DNA of 64,000 nucleotides from Acinetobacter sp. N54.MGS-139. Its GTDB lineage: Bacteria > Pseudomonadota > Gammaproteobacteria > Burkholderiales > Burkholderiaceae_F. Below, in pieces: positions 30,948-39,453 of this stretch. Where the stretch lies: assembly GCA_000980495.1 (NCBI GenBank), contig LARN01000002.1:1-64000 (forward strand). The letters run 5' to 3'. The notes under the pieces are model-generated. The model worked only from the letters and a program-made list of their open reading frames with translations. It did not search any database and was not told the DNA's origin. Within the stretch, counting starts at the first letter, position 1; each line of letters starts with the position of its first letter. Both the position numbers and the translations under genes were made by a program.

Positions 30948-31754
30948 ATGGAATTCATGCGGATCACAAGCGCAGCCAATCCTTCAATAAAACTTGCAAA
31001 GAATTTGGCGCAGCACCCGAGAGCGGCGAGAAAAGAAGGTTTATCTCTTGCCGAAGGAATTCATTTGGCCCGAGAACTTCTTTTGCATTCCGAGCTTGTC
31101 CGCAAAGTATTTTTAAGAGAAGGGGCGGAGAAGAATTTTGAAATCTCTGAAATCTTACAAAGATATCTGTCGTTAAAGATTCCTGTGGTTCAGCTGTCTT
31201 CCCAAATCTACAGCTCGATTTCTCCTGTGGACACCAGTGCCGGGATTATTTGTGAGATCCGTATTCCTGAAGATGGGAACATCAAAAAAGACGAAGATTG
31301 GATTTATCTTGACGGTGTCCAAGATCCCGGCAATGTCGGAACCATTCTTCGTTCTGCATTGGCTTCGGGCGTGACGAATATTGCTCTGTCTCAGCAATGC
31401 GCCTACGTCTGGTCCCCAAAAGTTCTGCGTTCCGCCATGGGAGCTCATTTCTTCTGCAACATTATTTCTTCCGTCGAACTCGAAGAGATCAAAGAAAAAA
31501 CGGGCGCCGCTTGCTTAGTTGCTGACGCCCGAGGCGGAAAAGATCTCTACGAAGAAAAATGGGGAAAAGACCACACCTTATGGGTGTTCGGAAGCGAAGG
31601 CCTAGGCGTTTCTGAAAAAGCCCTGGAACTCTCCGATTTGACGCTGTTGATTCCTTTGGATTCCAGAGTGGAAAGCCTCAACGTTGCAACAGCGGCTTCC
31701 GTCTGTCTGTTTGAACAGCGCAGACGCCGGTTGGCTTACCGTACAGAAAAATAA
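30948..31754 (+). CDS. SpoU/TrmH-family RNA 2'-O-ribose methyltransferase
   Basis: A 268-residue SPOUT-class methyltransferase. An N-terminal substrate-binding domain (SLAEGIHLARELL) precedes the knot domain with motif 1 GVQDPGNVGTILRSALASG, motif 2 VFGSEGLGVS and motif 3 IPLDSRVESLNVATAAS. Target RNA (rRNA or tRNA) cannot be told from sequence; rlmB-like is a reasonable guess. Its ATG follows the rnhB stop without a gap. Confidence 0.9.
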   Translation: MEFMRITSAANPSIKLAKNLAQHPRAARKEGLSLAEGIHLARELLLHSELVRKVFLREGAEKNFEISEILQRYLSLKIPVVQLSSQIYSSISPVDTSAGIICEIRIPEDGNIKKDEDWIYLDGVQDPGNVGTILRSALASGVTNIALSQQCAYVWSPKVLRSAMGAHFFCNIISSVELEEIKEKTGAACLVADARGGKDLYEEKWGKDHTLWVFGSEGLGVSEKALELSDLTLLIPLDSRVESLNVATAASVCLFEQRRRRLAYRTEK

Positions 31755-31778
31755 TATGCGGCCGAGTCGGCCGCATAT
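31749..31778 (-). terminator. Terminator of ppsR
   Basis: ATATGCGGCCG and CGGCCGCATAT pair over 11 bp (31754-31778), followed on the minus strand by ATTATTTTTC. It lies 22 nt past the ppsR stop and also faces the convergent methyltransferase gene. Confidence 0.75.
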
Positions 31779-31800
31779 CCAAAATCAACTCATTCAGTCA

Positions 31801-32667
31801 TCACATTCCCATGTGCGGGTCGATGTTGATCTTGAGCTCAAGCAGAATCGTTGCAGAAATTTCTTCAATGGACTTAGAAGTGGAGGAAAGATATTTGATG
31901 CCTTCACGATCCATCATTCGCTGGGCTTCTTCGACTTCATATTCGCAGTTTTCTATTGAAGCGTATTTGGAGTTGGGGCGTCGCTCGCCGCGGATTTCAG
32001 AAAGACGTTTGGGAGAAATGGACAGACCGAAAATCTTGTCTTTGCAGTTTTCCAGAGCAGGGGGCAGCTCGCCTCGTTCGAAATCTTCCGGGATAAGCGG
32101 GTAGTTAGCTGCTTTGACACCGTACTGCATGGCTAAGTACAAGCTGGTCGGAGTCTTACCGCTGCGCGAGACACCTACCAGCACCACGTCTGCCTCTTCC
32201 AAGCCTTTGTTGGTTTGTCCGTCGTCGTGTGCGAGCGTGTAGTTAATCGCATCAATACGGCGGTTGTATCTTTCTTGGTCGCCGATTTCGTGACTCTTGC
32301 CGACGGAGTGGTCGCTCGGGACGCCAAGTTCACGTTCCAGAGGTCCGACGAACGAGCGGAAGAGCTCGATGACGAAAGCGTTGCAGTATTCGTTAAAAGT
32401 AGAAGCTAAGGAGCCTGCGACAAGGGTAGAGAAGACAATCGGCCGCACGCCGTTCTCTTTGCCGACTTCGTTGATTCTCAAGGCCGCAGCCTTGGCTTTT
32501 TCTTCCGTGTTCACGAAAGGCATGCGGTAGCGCAGGTATTTAAGACCGTGAAACTGCGCTAAAACAGCATTTGCCAAAGTTTCTGCAGTAATTGCCGTAG
32601 CGTCAGATACAAAAAACACGGTACGCTGAGTCGGTTTGTCAGGGGTTTCGTTTACGTTTGAATTCAT
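31801..32667 (-). CDS. ppsR: PEP synthase regulatory kinase/pyrophosphorylase
   Basis: DUF299 protein, 288 residues. It inactivates PEP synthase by ADP-dependent threonine phosphorylation and reactivates it by phosphate-dependent dephosphorylation. N-terminal FFVSDATAITAETLANAVL and the P-loop-like GVSRSGKTPTSLYLAMQYG are diagnostic. Divergent from ppsA, its substrate's gene, with 91 bp between. Confidence 0.96.
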   Translation of the reverse strand: MNSNVNETPDKPTQRTVFFVSDATAITAETLANAVLAQFHGLKYLRYRMPFVNTEEKAKAAALRINEVGKENGVRPIVFSTLVAGSLASTFNEYCNAFVIELFRSFVGPLERELGVPSDHSVGKSHEIGDQERYNRRIDAINYTLAHDDGQTNKGLEEADVVLVGVSRSGKTPTSLYLAMQYGVKAANYPLIPEDFERGELPPALENCKDKIFGLSISPKRLSEIRGERRPNSKYASIENCEYEVEEAQRMMDREGIKYLSSTSKSIEEISATILLELKINIDPHMGM

Positions 32668-32672
32668 AAAAT

Positions 32673-32707
32673 TTAACGCTGTTAGATGAAGTTACGAACT
32701 TAACGCT
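32673..32707. repeat. Two direct TTAACGCT repeats in the ppsR/ppsA divergent region
   Basis: The octamer TTAACGCT occurs at 32673-32680 and 32700-32707, a 27-bp spacing, in the short shared promoter region. It could be an operator; nothing in the window identifies a binding protein. Confidence 0.3.
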
Positions 32708-32758
32708 AAAAGAACGGCTAAAATTTAGCAAATTTTTTCACTCAATTTCGAGGTAAAC

Positions 32759-35140
32759 ATGACACAAGGACGTTTCGTCATTCCATTCAGCCAACTTCGT
32801 ATGACAGATGTTGACATCGTAGGCGGCAAGAATGCTTCTCTTGGCGAACTGCTTAGCCAGCTTACAGAAGCCGGCATTAGAGTACCTGACGGCTTTGCAA
32901 CGACGGCTGAAGCCTTCAGAGTCTTTTTAAAAGAAGGCGGTCTTGATAAAAGAATCGAAGATCGTCTGAGCAAGTTAGACGTTGATGATGTTAAAGAGCT
33001 GGCAAAGGCCGGCGCTGAAATTCGTGAATGGATTGAAAAAGCTCCTTTCCCGGCCCAGCTCGAAAAAGAAATCAGAGAACACTATGAGTGGCTCAAGGGC
33101 GACCAGAAGGAAATTTCCGTTGCTGTTCGTTCTTCCGCTACTGCCGAAGACCTTCCGGACGCTTCCTTTGCCGGCCAGCAGGAAACTTACCTGAACGTCG
33201 TCGGTCTCGAACAAGTGTTCGCAAGAATGAAGGAAGTATTCGCTTCCCTCTACAACGACCGTGCGATCTCTTACCGCGTTCACAAAGGCTTTAATCACGC
33301 TGATGTAGCCCTTTCCGCCGGTGTCCAGAGAATGGTTCGCTCCGATAAGGGTGCTGCCGGTGTTATGTTTACGATGGATACCGAAAGCGGCTTTGATCAG
33401 GTCGTTTTCATTACAGCCAGCTACGGCCTCGGTGAAACCGTTGTTCAGGGCGCTGTGAACCCGGACGAATACTTTGTTCGCAAGCCCATCATGGAAATGG
33501 GCAAATTCCCGATCATCCGTAAAGTTCTCGGCAGCAAGAAGATCAAGATGATCTTCGACACAGACAAGTCCAGTGGACGCTCTGTGAAGGTGGTTGATGT
33601 TCCCGAATCCGAACGCCGCAAGTTCGCTTTGAACGACGACGAAATCATTCAGCTTGCCAAGTACGCCCGTATTATTGAAAAACACTACGGCCGTCCGATG
33701 GACATTGAATGGGGCAAAGACGGCATCGACGGTAAACTCTATATTCTTCAGGCTCGTCCCGAGACCGTGAAGAGCCGTCAGAAGAAGGCTGATGTTCAGC
33801 AGAAATTCGTTCTTCTCGGCAAAGGCGAAATCCTGGTAACCGGCCGCGCTATCGGTCAGAAGATCGGCGCCGGTAAGGTCCGTATTGTTGCCGGTCCGGA
33901 ACAGATGGACCTGGTTCAGGAAGGAGACGTCCTTGTTACGGACATGACCGATCCTAACTGGGAACCGGTGATGAAGAAGGCCAGCGCTATTGTTACCAAC
34001 CGCGGCGGCCGTACCTGCCACGCAGCTATTATTGCTCGTGAGCTCGGTATCGCCGCTGTTGTCGGCTGCGGCGACGCTACCGAAGTCCTCAAAGACGGTC
34101 AGGAAGTTACCGTCTCCTGCGCCGAAGGCGATACAGGCAATATTTACAACGGCCTGATCCCGTTCGAAATCAAAGAAGTGAAACAGGGCGAACTGCCTGA
34201 GATCCCCGTTAAGATCATGATGAACGTGGGCAATCCTCAGCTTGCATTCGACTTCCAGTCCATCCCGAACAAGGGTGTCGGTCTGGCTCGTCTTGAATTC
34301 ATTATCAATAACAACATCGGCATCCATCCGAAAGCCTGCTTAGCTTATCCGGATCTTCCTGAAGATCTGAGAAGAGCCGTTGAAGAAGCATCCGCCGGTT
34401 ACGAAAACCCGCGTGAATTCTTCAAAGAAAAGATCGCCGAAGGTGTTGCCACGATTGCTGCCGCTTTCTATCCGAAGAAAGTGATCGTTCGTATGTCCGA
34501 CTTCAAGAGCAATGAATACCGCAAACTCTTAGGCGGCAAGCTCTACGAACCGGAAGAAGAAAACCCCATGCTCGGTTTCCGCGGTGCAAGCCGTTACGTT
34601 TCCGAAGACTTCAAAGAATGCTTTGCAATGGAATGCGAAGCTCTGAAGAAAGTCCGCGACGAAATGGGTCTGACCAATGTCGAAATCATGATCCCGTTTG
34701 TCAGAACCGTGAAGGAAGCCAAGGAAGTTAACGAACGTCTGAACGAACAAGGTCTCAAGCGCGGCGTGAACGGTCTTCGTCTCAACATGATGTGCGAAAT
34801 CCCGAGTAATGCCCTGCTCGCCGAGAAGTTCCTTGAACACTTCGACGGCTTCTCTATCGGGTCCAATGACTTGACCCAGCTGACACTCGGTCTGGACCGC
34901 GACTCCGGACTGGTTGCCAACTTCTTCGATGAACGCGACGAAGCAGTGAAGGTCCTCTTGGCTCGCGCCATCAAGGCCTGCCGTGAGAAGGGTGCTTACG
35001 TCGGCATTTGCGGCCAAGGCCCGTCCGACCATCCCGACTTAGCTCAGTGGCTGATGGAAGAAGGTATCGAGTCCATTTCTCTGAACCCGGATACTGTCGT
35101 CAACACTTGGCGCAGACTGGCTAAAGACGTTAAGAAATAA
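32759..35140 (+). CDS. ppsA: Phosphoenolpyruvate synthase
   Basis: Makes PEP from pyruvate and ATP for gluconeogenesis. 793 residues, full length. N-terminal ATP-grasp domain ([15 protein letters not shown]), central phosphohistidine domain with [15 protein letters not shown], and C-terminal PEP-binding TIM barrel ([32 protein letters not shown], catalytic Cys in [10 protein letters not shown]). The threonine in RTCHA is the expected PpsR target. Confidence 0.98.
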   Translation: MTQGRFVIPFSQLRMTDVDIVGGKNASLGELLSQLTEAGIRVPDGFATTAEAFRVFLKEGGLDKRIEDRLSKLDVDDVKELAKAGAEIREWIEKAPFPAQLEKEIREHYEWLKGDQKEISVAVRSSATAEDLPDASFAGQQETYLNVVGLEQVFARMKEVFASLYNDRAISYRVHKGFNHADVALSAGVQRMVRSDKGAAGVMFTMDTESGFDQVVFITASYGLGETVVQGAVNPDEYFVRKPIMEMGKFPIIRKVLGSKKIKMIFDTDKSSGRSVKVVDVPESERRKFALNDDEIIQLAKYARIIEKHYGRPMDIEWGKDGIDGKLYILQARPETVKSRQKKADVQQKFVLLGKGEILVTGRAIGQKIGAGKVRIVAGPEQMDLVQEGDVLVTDMTDPNWEPVMKKASAIVTNRGGRTCHAAIIARELGIAAVVGCGDATEVLKDGQEVTVSCAEGDTGNIYNGLIPFEIKEVKQGELPEIPVKIMMNVGNPQLAFDFQSIPNKGVGLARLEFIINNNIGIHPKACLAYPDLPEDLRRAVEEASAGYENPREFFKEKIAEGVATIAAAFYPKKVIVRMSDFKSNEYRKLLGGKLYEPEEENPMLGFRGASRYVSEDFKECFAMECEALKKVRDEMGLTNVEIMIPFVRTVKEAKEVNERLNEQGLKRGVNGLRLNMMCEIPSNALLAEKFLEHFDGFSIGSNDLTQLTLGLDRDSGLVANFFDERDEAVKVLLARAIKACREKGAYVGICGQGPSDHPDLAQWLMEEGIESISLNPDTVVNTWRRLAKDVKK

Positions 35141-35162
35141 TTCTTAGTTTCTAAGCCTTACC

Positions 35163-35196
35163 AAACGGCCGTTTTCCTTTCGGATGCGGCCGTTTT
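35163..35196 (+). terminator. Terminator of ppsA
   Basis: AAACGGCCG (35163-35171) pairs with CGGCCGTTT (35187-35195), and the right arm continues into a short T run. It lies 22 nt after the ppsA stop. Confidence 0.75.
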
Positions 35197-35258
35197 CGCG
35201 TTCTTAACCTATAATTGACTCTCGGTCAAAAGAGAGACCTCAAAGAAGGGAACGCATT

Positions 35259-35681
35259 ATGGGATTGTCGTATTTTTGGTTTATTGCCGCTGCAGTGATC
35301 GGCGCGATGGATCTTTACTTCGGCAATGCTTTTCTATTGGTGATTTCAGCTGCCGCTTTTACGACAGCCCTTTTTTCCTTCTTCCTCAGTTCCGTTTATT
35401 TACAAGTCGCCATCTTCACCGTCATTTCTCTTTTAGTGATCAGTTATCTGATGCTTTTGCAGCGTCACTTGAGAGAAGTCGACTTTTATTCCGAAATTCT
35501 CCGCCGGCACATTGGTAAAACCGTGACGGTTCACGAATGGAGGCACAATCGGTACGCGACCGTCCAATACAACGGGCGAGTTTGGGAAGCCGAGATTGCT
35601 TTTAATGCGGGCGGTAATCTTCGTGCAGGGAAATACAAAATATGGAAAATGCTTTCGAACCGGCTAGTTCTGATTCCGTAG
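35259..35681 (+). CDS. NfeD-like membrane protein
   Basis: 140 residues. Two or three hydrophobic segments occupy residues 1-70 (FWFIAAAVIGAMDLYF, FLLVISAAAFTTALFSFFL, VAIFTVISLLVISYLML). A C-terminal OB-fold-like domain follows (GKTVTVHEW...ATVQYNGRVWEAEI...LVLIP), as in short NfeD/YbbK proteins that partner membrane SPFH/stomatin proteins. No SPFH gene is adjacent. AGAAGGGAA is the ribosome-binding site. It overlaps the next gene by 40 bp. Confidence 0.8.
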   Translation: MGLSYFWFIAAAVIGAMDLYFGNAFLLVISAAAFTTALFSFFLSSVYLQVAIFTVISLLVISYLMLLQRHLREVDFYSEILRRHIGKTVTVHEWRHNRYATVQYNGRVWEAEIAFNAGGNLRAGKYKIWKMLSNRLVLIP

Positions 35682-36163
35682 AAGGAAAAATCCCGGAGGG
35701 CGTCAGCCTCCCCAATCTTGACGATCCTCTCGTCATTAAAGATTTATTGAGAGCTCATGCAATGGCGGTCTCTAAACGCCTTGCTGAAGCCGTTCATAAA
35801 AATGTTCGTCGAGAAGAAGTCGTTCAAGCCGACCAGAGAGCCGCCGCATTCTTGGCTACAACGCTTTTAGGTCAAAATCCCGCTTATGCAAAGGCGTCTG
35901 TAAACACGCCCGAAAGAATTGAAAAGCTGCTTCGCGCCGAATTCACGGAGGCTTTGAAAGGCTTCGGGATCAAAGAGGAAGAGGCCGCTGATCCGGCTGT
36001 CTTTATGCAGCTCGTGATGTTTCTGTTCACAAACCAAGTCCACGAACTCATCAATGAACTGCAGAAAAATCCGGATGATATCGAAGCAAAAGGTCCGCAG
36101 GCTCTCGACGCTCTTCTTGAGTCTTGGGTGAAAAAATTAACTAAAGAGAAGTGCGATGCCTAA
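35642..36163 (+). CDS. Unknown helical protein, first of a tandem paralogous pair
   Basis: 173 residues, soluble, predicted mostly helical, no signal peptide. I do not recognise the family. From about residue 29 it aligns without gaps to the next gene's product: VIKDLL/VVRKIL, then KRLAEA/KRAIAC, RREE/TRDE, a shared Asp and an LxxTxxxGxN pattern; both end near LLESW/FVESW. This marks an old duplication. It starts inside nfeD (40-bp overlap) and ends inside the next gene (8 bp), so translation of the three is probably coupled. Confidence 0.75.
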   Translation: MENAFEPASSDSVEGKIPEGVSLPNLDDPLVIKDLLRAHAMAVSKRLAEAVHKNVRREEVVQADQRAAAFLATTLLGQNPAYAKASVNTPERIEKLLRAEFTEALKGFGIKEEEAADPAVFMQLVMFLFTNQVHELINELQKNPDDIEAKGPQALDALLESWVKKLTKEKCDA

Positions 36164-36689
36164 ATGTATTAAACCGAGCTGCAACCGCGGCTGCTGCGGC
36201 CACGACCACAGCTCCAAGGCGGAGCAGGCGCCTTCTATCGTGGACATTGAAGTCGTCAGAAAAATTCTCTCCCAGGCCATTGTGAACATGTGCAAACGGG
36301 CTATTGCGTGTGCGGAAGGCGAACTGACGAGAGATGAGCTCGCAGAGAAGGATATGAAGCTCATGGAGTGGCTCGGGGAGACTTTCTGCGGTAACAACAG
36401 TCATTTTGAACCGGGCCCTGAAGACTGGACAACCGAAGGTTTGGCAGAATACATCAAACAGGCTCTCCCCCAGATAGAGGAGAACCCGGAAGGCGGGGGA
36501 ATGAGTTCTGATGAGGTCGTCGTCAAAGCCTGCGCGATTTTTGTCGGGGAAGCCTATAAGGCTATCCATGATGCTCTGAAAGCCGGGTTCCCGCTGCTGG
36601 ATGCCGATGAATTACCGGCGCCCGTCGCTTCTTTTGTCGAATCCTGGACCCTTTTGTTCGTCGGTGCTCCGATGGGCAGCAATAACTAA
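36156..36689 (+). CDS. Unknown Cys-rich helical protein, second of the tandem pair
   Basis: 177 residues; homologous in layout to the preceding protein. It differs by an N-terminal Cys/His cluster, MPKCIKPSCNRGCCGHDH (Cys 4, 9, 13, 14; His 16, 18), that could bind zinc or iron. Further cysteines are at CKRAIAC, FCG and KACA. The C-terminal FVESWTLLFVGAP is hydrophobic. No known family is recognised. AGAGAAG precedes the ATG, and a YqhD-like dehydrogenase follows 25 nt later, possibly in the same operon. Confidence 0.75.
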   Translation: MPKCIKPSCNRGCCGHDHSSKAEQAPSIVDIEVVRKILSQAIVNMCKRAIACAEGELTRDELAEKDMKLMEWLGETFCGNNSHFEPGPEDWTTEGLAEYIKQALPQIEENPEGGGMSSDEVVVKACAIFVGEAYKAIHDALKAGFPLLDADELPAPVASFVESWTLLFVGAPMGSNN

Positions 36690-36714
36690 AACTGAAAATA
36701 GGAAAAAGAAAATA

Positions 36715-37884
36715 ATGAATAACTTTGAATACTCTAATCCCACACGTTTAGTTTTCGGCAAAGGAGAAGAAAGCCGTATCGGTGAGCTGATGCGTGTCCG
36801 TGTGCCGGCGATGAGCCCCGTGCTGGTGGTTTACGGCGGCGGTTCTGCCAAAGCCAGTGGGCTCTTGGAACGCATCTCCGAATCGTTAAAAGCTGCCGAC
36901 CTTGTGCCGATTGAATTGGGCGGCGTGACTCCGAACCCGCAGCTTTCTTTTGTTCAGAAAGGTATCCTTTTGGCCCGCGAGCACAGAGTTAAAGCGATCC
37001 TCGCTGTCGGGGGTGGAAGCGTCATCGATGCTTCTAAGGCAATAGCCATCGGCGTTCCTTATGTTGGCGATGTTTGGGATTTCTTTACAAAGAAAATTAT
37101 GCCGACAGAAGCGCTTCCGGTTGCCGCTGTGCTCACGCTTCCTGCTGCAGGCAGCGAACAGAGTATCCGTATTGTGATTTCGAACGGAGACAGAAAGCTC
37201 GGCGCCGGTTCTCCGCTGGTCCGTCCGTTTGTGAGCGTCATTGATCCCGAACTTTTCTTTACGCTTCCGGAAAAGCAAATCCGGGCCGGTGTGATCGACA
37301 TGATGAGTCACATCATGGAGCGCTACTTTACTCAAACTAAGAATACAGACTTTGTAGACGGTCAGGCTGAAAGCGCTATGAAGACAATCATGAAAAACGG
37401 CTTGAAGCTCAAAAAGAATCCCAAGGATTACGATGCTTGGTGTCAGATCGGCTTGGCCGGATCTTTTGCGCACAACGGATATTACGGACTAGGACAGGTT
37501 GAAGACTGGGCATCTCACGGCATGGAGCATGAACTGAGCGCCTGGGATACGACAATTACGCACGGAGAGGGGCTTGCGGTTGTGATTCCGGCATGGATGA
37601 AGTACGTCTGGCGTGCCAATCCTAAACGCTTTGTTCAGTTTGCACGCAACGTCATGGGCGTAAAAGGCGAAGGCTCCGATGAAGAAATCATTCGGAAAGG
37701 CATCAAGACTTTCAGAAGGTTCCTGAAGAAGATGGGTGCGCCTAAGAATCTGAAGGAACTCGGCGCAGAGAAAGCCGATCCAAAAGAACTCGCGAAAAAA
37801 GCGGTGGAAATCCCCGGAAAATTAGGAAACTTCCTCCCGCTTTATGAGAAGGACATCGTCAAGATCTACAAGCTGATGCGTTAA
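36715..37884 (+). CDS. Iron-containing alcohol/aldehyde dehydrogenase, YqhD-like
   Basis: 389 residues, group III metal-dependent alcohol dehydrogenase; YqhD-type enzymes reduce aldehydes with NADPH. N-terminus MNNFEYSNPTRLVFGKGEE, coenzyme loop AVGGGSVIDASKAIA, and the four metal ligands: D and H in GVIDMMSHIMERY, H in DWASHGMEHEL and H in THGEGLAVVIPA. ATG 36715 is supported by AGGAAAAAGAAA. Overall similarity is to E. coli YqhD rather than to DhaT/AdhE. Possible physiological role: detoxifying reactive aldehydes. Confidence 0.9.
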   Translation: MNNFEYSNPTRLVFGKGEESRIGELMRVRVPAMSPVLVVYGGGSAKASGLLERISESLKAADLVPIELGGVTPNPQLSFVQKGILLAREHRVKAILAVGGGSVIDASKAIAIGVPYVGDVWDFFTKKIMPTEALPVAAVLTLPAAGSEQSIRIVISNGDRKLGAGSPLVRPFVSVIDPELFFTLPEKQIRAGVIDMMSHIMERYFTQTKNTDFVDGQAESAMKTIMKNGLKLKKNPKDYDAWCQIGLAGSFAHNGYYGLGQVEDWASHGMEHELSAWDTTITHGEGLAVVIPAWMKYVWRANPKRFVQFARNVMGVKGEGSDEEIIRKGIKTFRRFLKKMGAPKNLKELGAEKADPKELAKKAVEIPGKLGNFLPLYEKDIVKIYKLMR

Positions 37885-38453
37885 TTTTGAGTTTTTGTGA
37901 GAGGCACTTCGGTGCCTTTCTCTTTTTCTGGCGCTGCCGGAACGGAGTGAGTGAAATGCTTCTCCCAGTTTTTGACATATTCCTCGGCGAGCGGCTTGGA
38001 TTTAAGAATTAAGAGGTTTTCCCCGTTTTTGGTTTCTGCAACTTTGACGAAATTGAAGCTGCCTGTAAGAACGATATCATCATCAACAATGATGATTTTG
38101 TCGTGCGCGGTGCGGTGAGCGGTATCAAAGAAAGTCGGGACGCCGGCTTCGATGAGATCTTCGGTCGTATTCGGTTTCTTCTTAGGCATTTTCTTGTCAA
38201 TGATGACATCGACCTTCACACCGCGCTGATGAGCGCGGATGAGTGCCCCGGTAATTTCTTTGTTGGAGAAAAGAAAGGCCTGCATACGAATGCGGGATTT
38301 TGCGCTGTCAATGGATCTCACGATGGCGTTTTCTGCTCCCCCGTTCGGAGAGAAGAAGACCGCGGCTTCCGTGGGATAGAAAGGAGAGGCGAAAGCCGGA
38401 GCTGCTAGGGAAAGGGCAGCAGCGTGAACTAAACAAAAAAAGATGTGTTTCAT
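37881..38453 (-). CDS. Exported phospholipase D-superfamily (Nuc-like) protein
   Basis: 190 residues with a signal peptide (MKHIFFCLVHAAALSLAAPA, cleavage after FAS). It carries a single HKD motif, HDKIIIVDD, preceded by FFDTAHRTA and followed by LTGSFNF. One HKD copy and this size match Nuc/PLD endonucleases, which dimerise to form the active site, so an exported nuclease or phosphodiesterase is likely. Its last four bases overlap the convergent dehydrogenase, and the dehydrogenase terminator lies within its 3' end. The short C-terminal tail is charged. Confidence 0.85.
   Translation of the reverse strand: MKHIFFCLVHAAALSLAAPAFASPFYPTEAAVFFSPNGGAENAIVRSIDSAKSRIRMQAFLFSNKEITGALIRAHQRGVKVDVIIDKKMPKKKPNTTEDLIEAGVPTFFDTAHRTAHDKIIIVDDDIVLTGSFNFVKVAETKNGENLLILKSKPLAEEYVKNWEKHFTHSVPAAPEKEKGTEVPLTKTQN
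37898..37929 (+). terminator. Terminator of the YqhD-like gene, inside the PLD gene
   Basis: AGGCAC-TTCG-GTGCCT (37902-37917) with flanking GAG/CTC, followed by TTCTCTTTTTC. The UUCG loop is closed by C-G. It sits within the C-terminal codons of the convergent PLD gene. Confidence 0.8.
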
Positions 38454-38458
38454 AACGA

Positions 38459-38486
38459 TGTAAAAAGAGAGCTGCCGATTGGCAGC
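38459..38486 (-). terminator. Terminator of smpB
   Basis: On the minus strand GAGCTGCC-AATC-GGCAGCTC followed by TCTTTTTAC. It lies 12 nt past the smpB stop and just before the PLD gene start. Confidence 0.88.
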
Positions 38487-38497
38487 TCGAAGAAAGA

Positions 38498-38956
38498 TTA
38501 TTTTCGATTAAGCGTTCTGTTTTTCAGCAGACGGCCTTGTTCGCGTTTCCACTCCCGCTTACCGATATCGGCTCGTTTTTCAAACAGCTTTTTGCCTTTG
38601 CCGAGGCCGAGTTCGAGTTTGACTCGGCCGTCTTTAAAGTGCATGTCCAAAGGAATCAGCGAATAACCGGCTTGTTCAACGCGGCCGATCAAACGCATGA
38701 TTTCATGCTTATGAAGAAGGAGCTTACGGTTGCGCGTCGGATCCGCTTTTTCGTGTGTACTGGCGGTTTTCAGAGGCGTAATGTTTGCATTCAATAAGAA
38801 TAGTTCACCGTTTCTGACGAAAACGTGAGCTTCTTTAATGGAAGCGCCGCCGGCACGGATGGATTTCACTTCCCATCCTCTTAGTTCCAGACCGGCTTCA
38901 AATTTTTCTTCAATATCGTAGTCGAATCTGGCTTTTTTATTTTGAATAATTGCCAA
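38498..38956 (-). CDS. smpB: SsrA-binding protein SmpB
   Basis: Binds tmRNA for ribosome rescue; 152 residues. N-terminal OB fold with NKKARFDYDIEEKFEAGLEL, GGEVKSIRAG-type region WEVKSIRAGGASIKEAHVF, and the basic C-terminal tail. The start is TTG (38954-38956) with GGAGAG five bases upstream; no ATG is available at the family N-terminus. The ssrA gene itself is not nearby. Confidence 0.95.
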   Translation of the reverse strand: MAIIQNKKARFDYDIEEKFEAGLELRGWEVKSIRAGGASIKEAHVFVRNGELFLLNANITPLKTASTHEKADPTRNRKLLLHKHEIMRLIGRVEQAGYSLIPLDMHFKDGRVKLELGLGKGKKLFEKRADIGKREWKREQGRLLKNRTLNRK

Positions 38957-39073
38957 GGTTGCTCTCCAAGTAATAATGGCTTACAGCGAATTGATGCGGC
39001 CAAGGCCGAAAACGGGCTGAAAGCCGAGTAAAATCTGCACAATTTTACTTTATTCGAGGTACGGGAGGTTCAT

Positions 39074-39361
39074 TTGCTGTTATCAGCCGTAAAACAAACA
39101 CCCTCCGGACTGCTCAAAAAAGTTCTTGAGCTTCCCGAAGGTTCAACGGTCGGGGACGCACTGCGTGCACTCAACTGGCAAAAAACCGAGGAAATCGGTC
39201 TGAGTATTTACGGTCGGCGCTGCAAAGAAGAAGACCTCCTCAAGGACGGTGACCGAATTGAATTAACCGAACCGCTCCGAATCGATCCTAAAGAAGCCAG
39301 ACGGCTTCGCGCTTTAAATAAACCGCTTTTGGCAACTCGAGGTCGGAAACATGCAAAATAA
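39074..39361 (+). CDS. rnfH: RnfH-family ubiquitin-like protein
   Basis: 95-residue beta-grasp protein of the RnfH/UPF0125 family: VLELPEGSTVGDALRAL, IGLSIYGRRCKEEDLLKDGDRIELTEPL and RIDPKEARRLRA are typical. Function is not established. Start is TTG 39074 with GGGAGG five bases upstream. It usually travels with ratA and smpB; here it diverges from smpB and ratA is absent. Confidence 0.9.
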   Translation: MLLSAVKQTPSGLLKKVLELPEGSTVGDALRALNWQKTEEIGLSIYGRRCKEEDLLKDGDRIELTEPLRIDPKEARRLRALNKPLLATRGRKHAK

Positions 39362-39421
39362 AATTTCACCCTTCGAATAAATACCTATTGCTGGTGGCAA
39401 AAACAGCATCGTCAATTTACG

Positions 39422-39427
39422 TATAAT
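39422..39427 (+). promoter_or_regulatory. Consensus -10 element upstream of guaB
   Basis: TATAAT at 39422-39427, 26 nt before the guaB start. No good -35 is found at 16-18 bp, so confidence is limited. Confidence 0.4.
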
Positions 39428-39453
39428 TATTTTTTGTGCTTAGAGGTTCAACA

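Noticed and set aside
32975..34327. A 450-codon open frame on the minus strand opposite ppsA
   Set aside because: It mirrors the biased codons of ppsA, has no ribosome-binding site and its translation resembles no protein; a shadow of the real gene. The same applies to long minus-strand frames opposite bamA (24604-25929) and guaB (39631-40962).
38454..39073. tmRNA (ssrA) near smpB
   Set aside because: No sequence with a tRNA-Ala-like end or tag frame is present around smpB.
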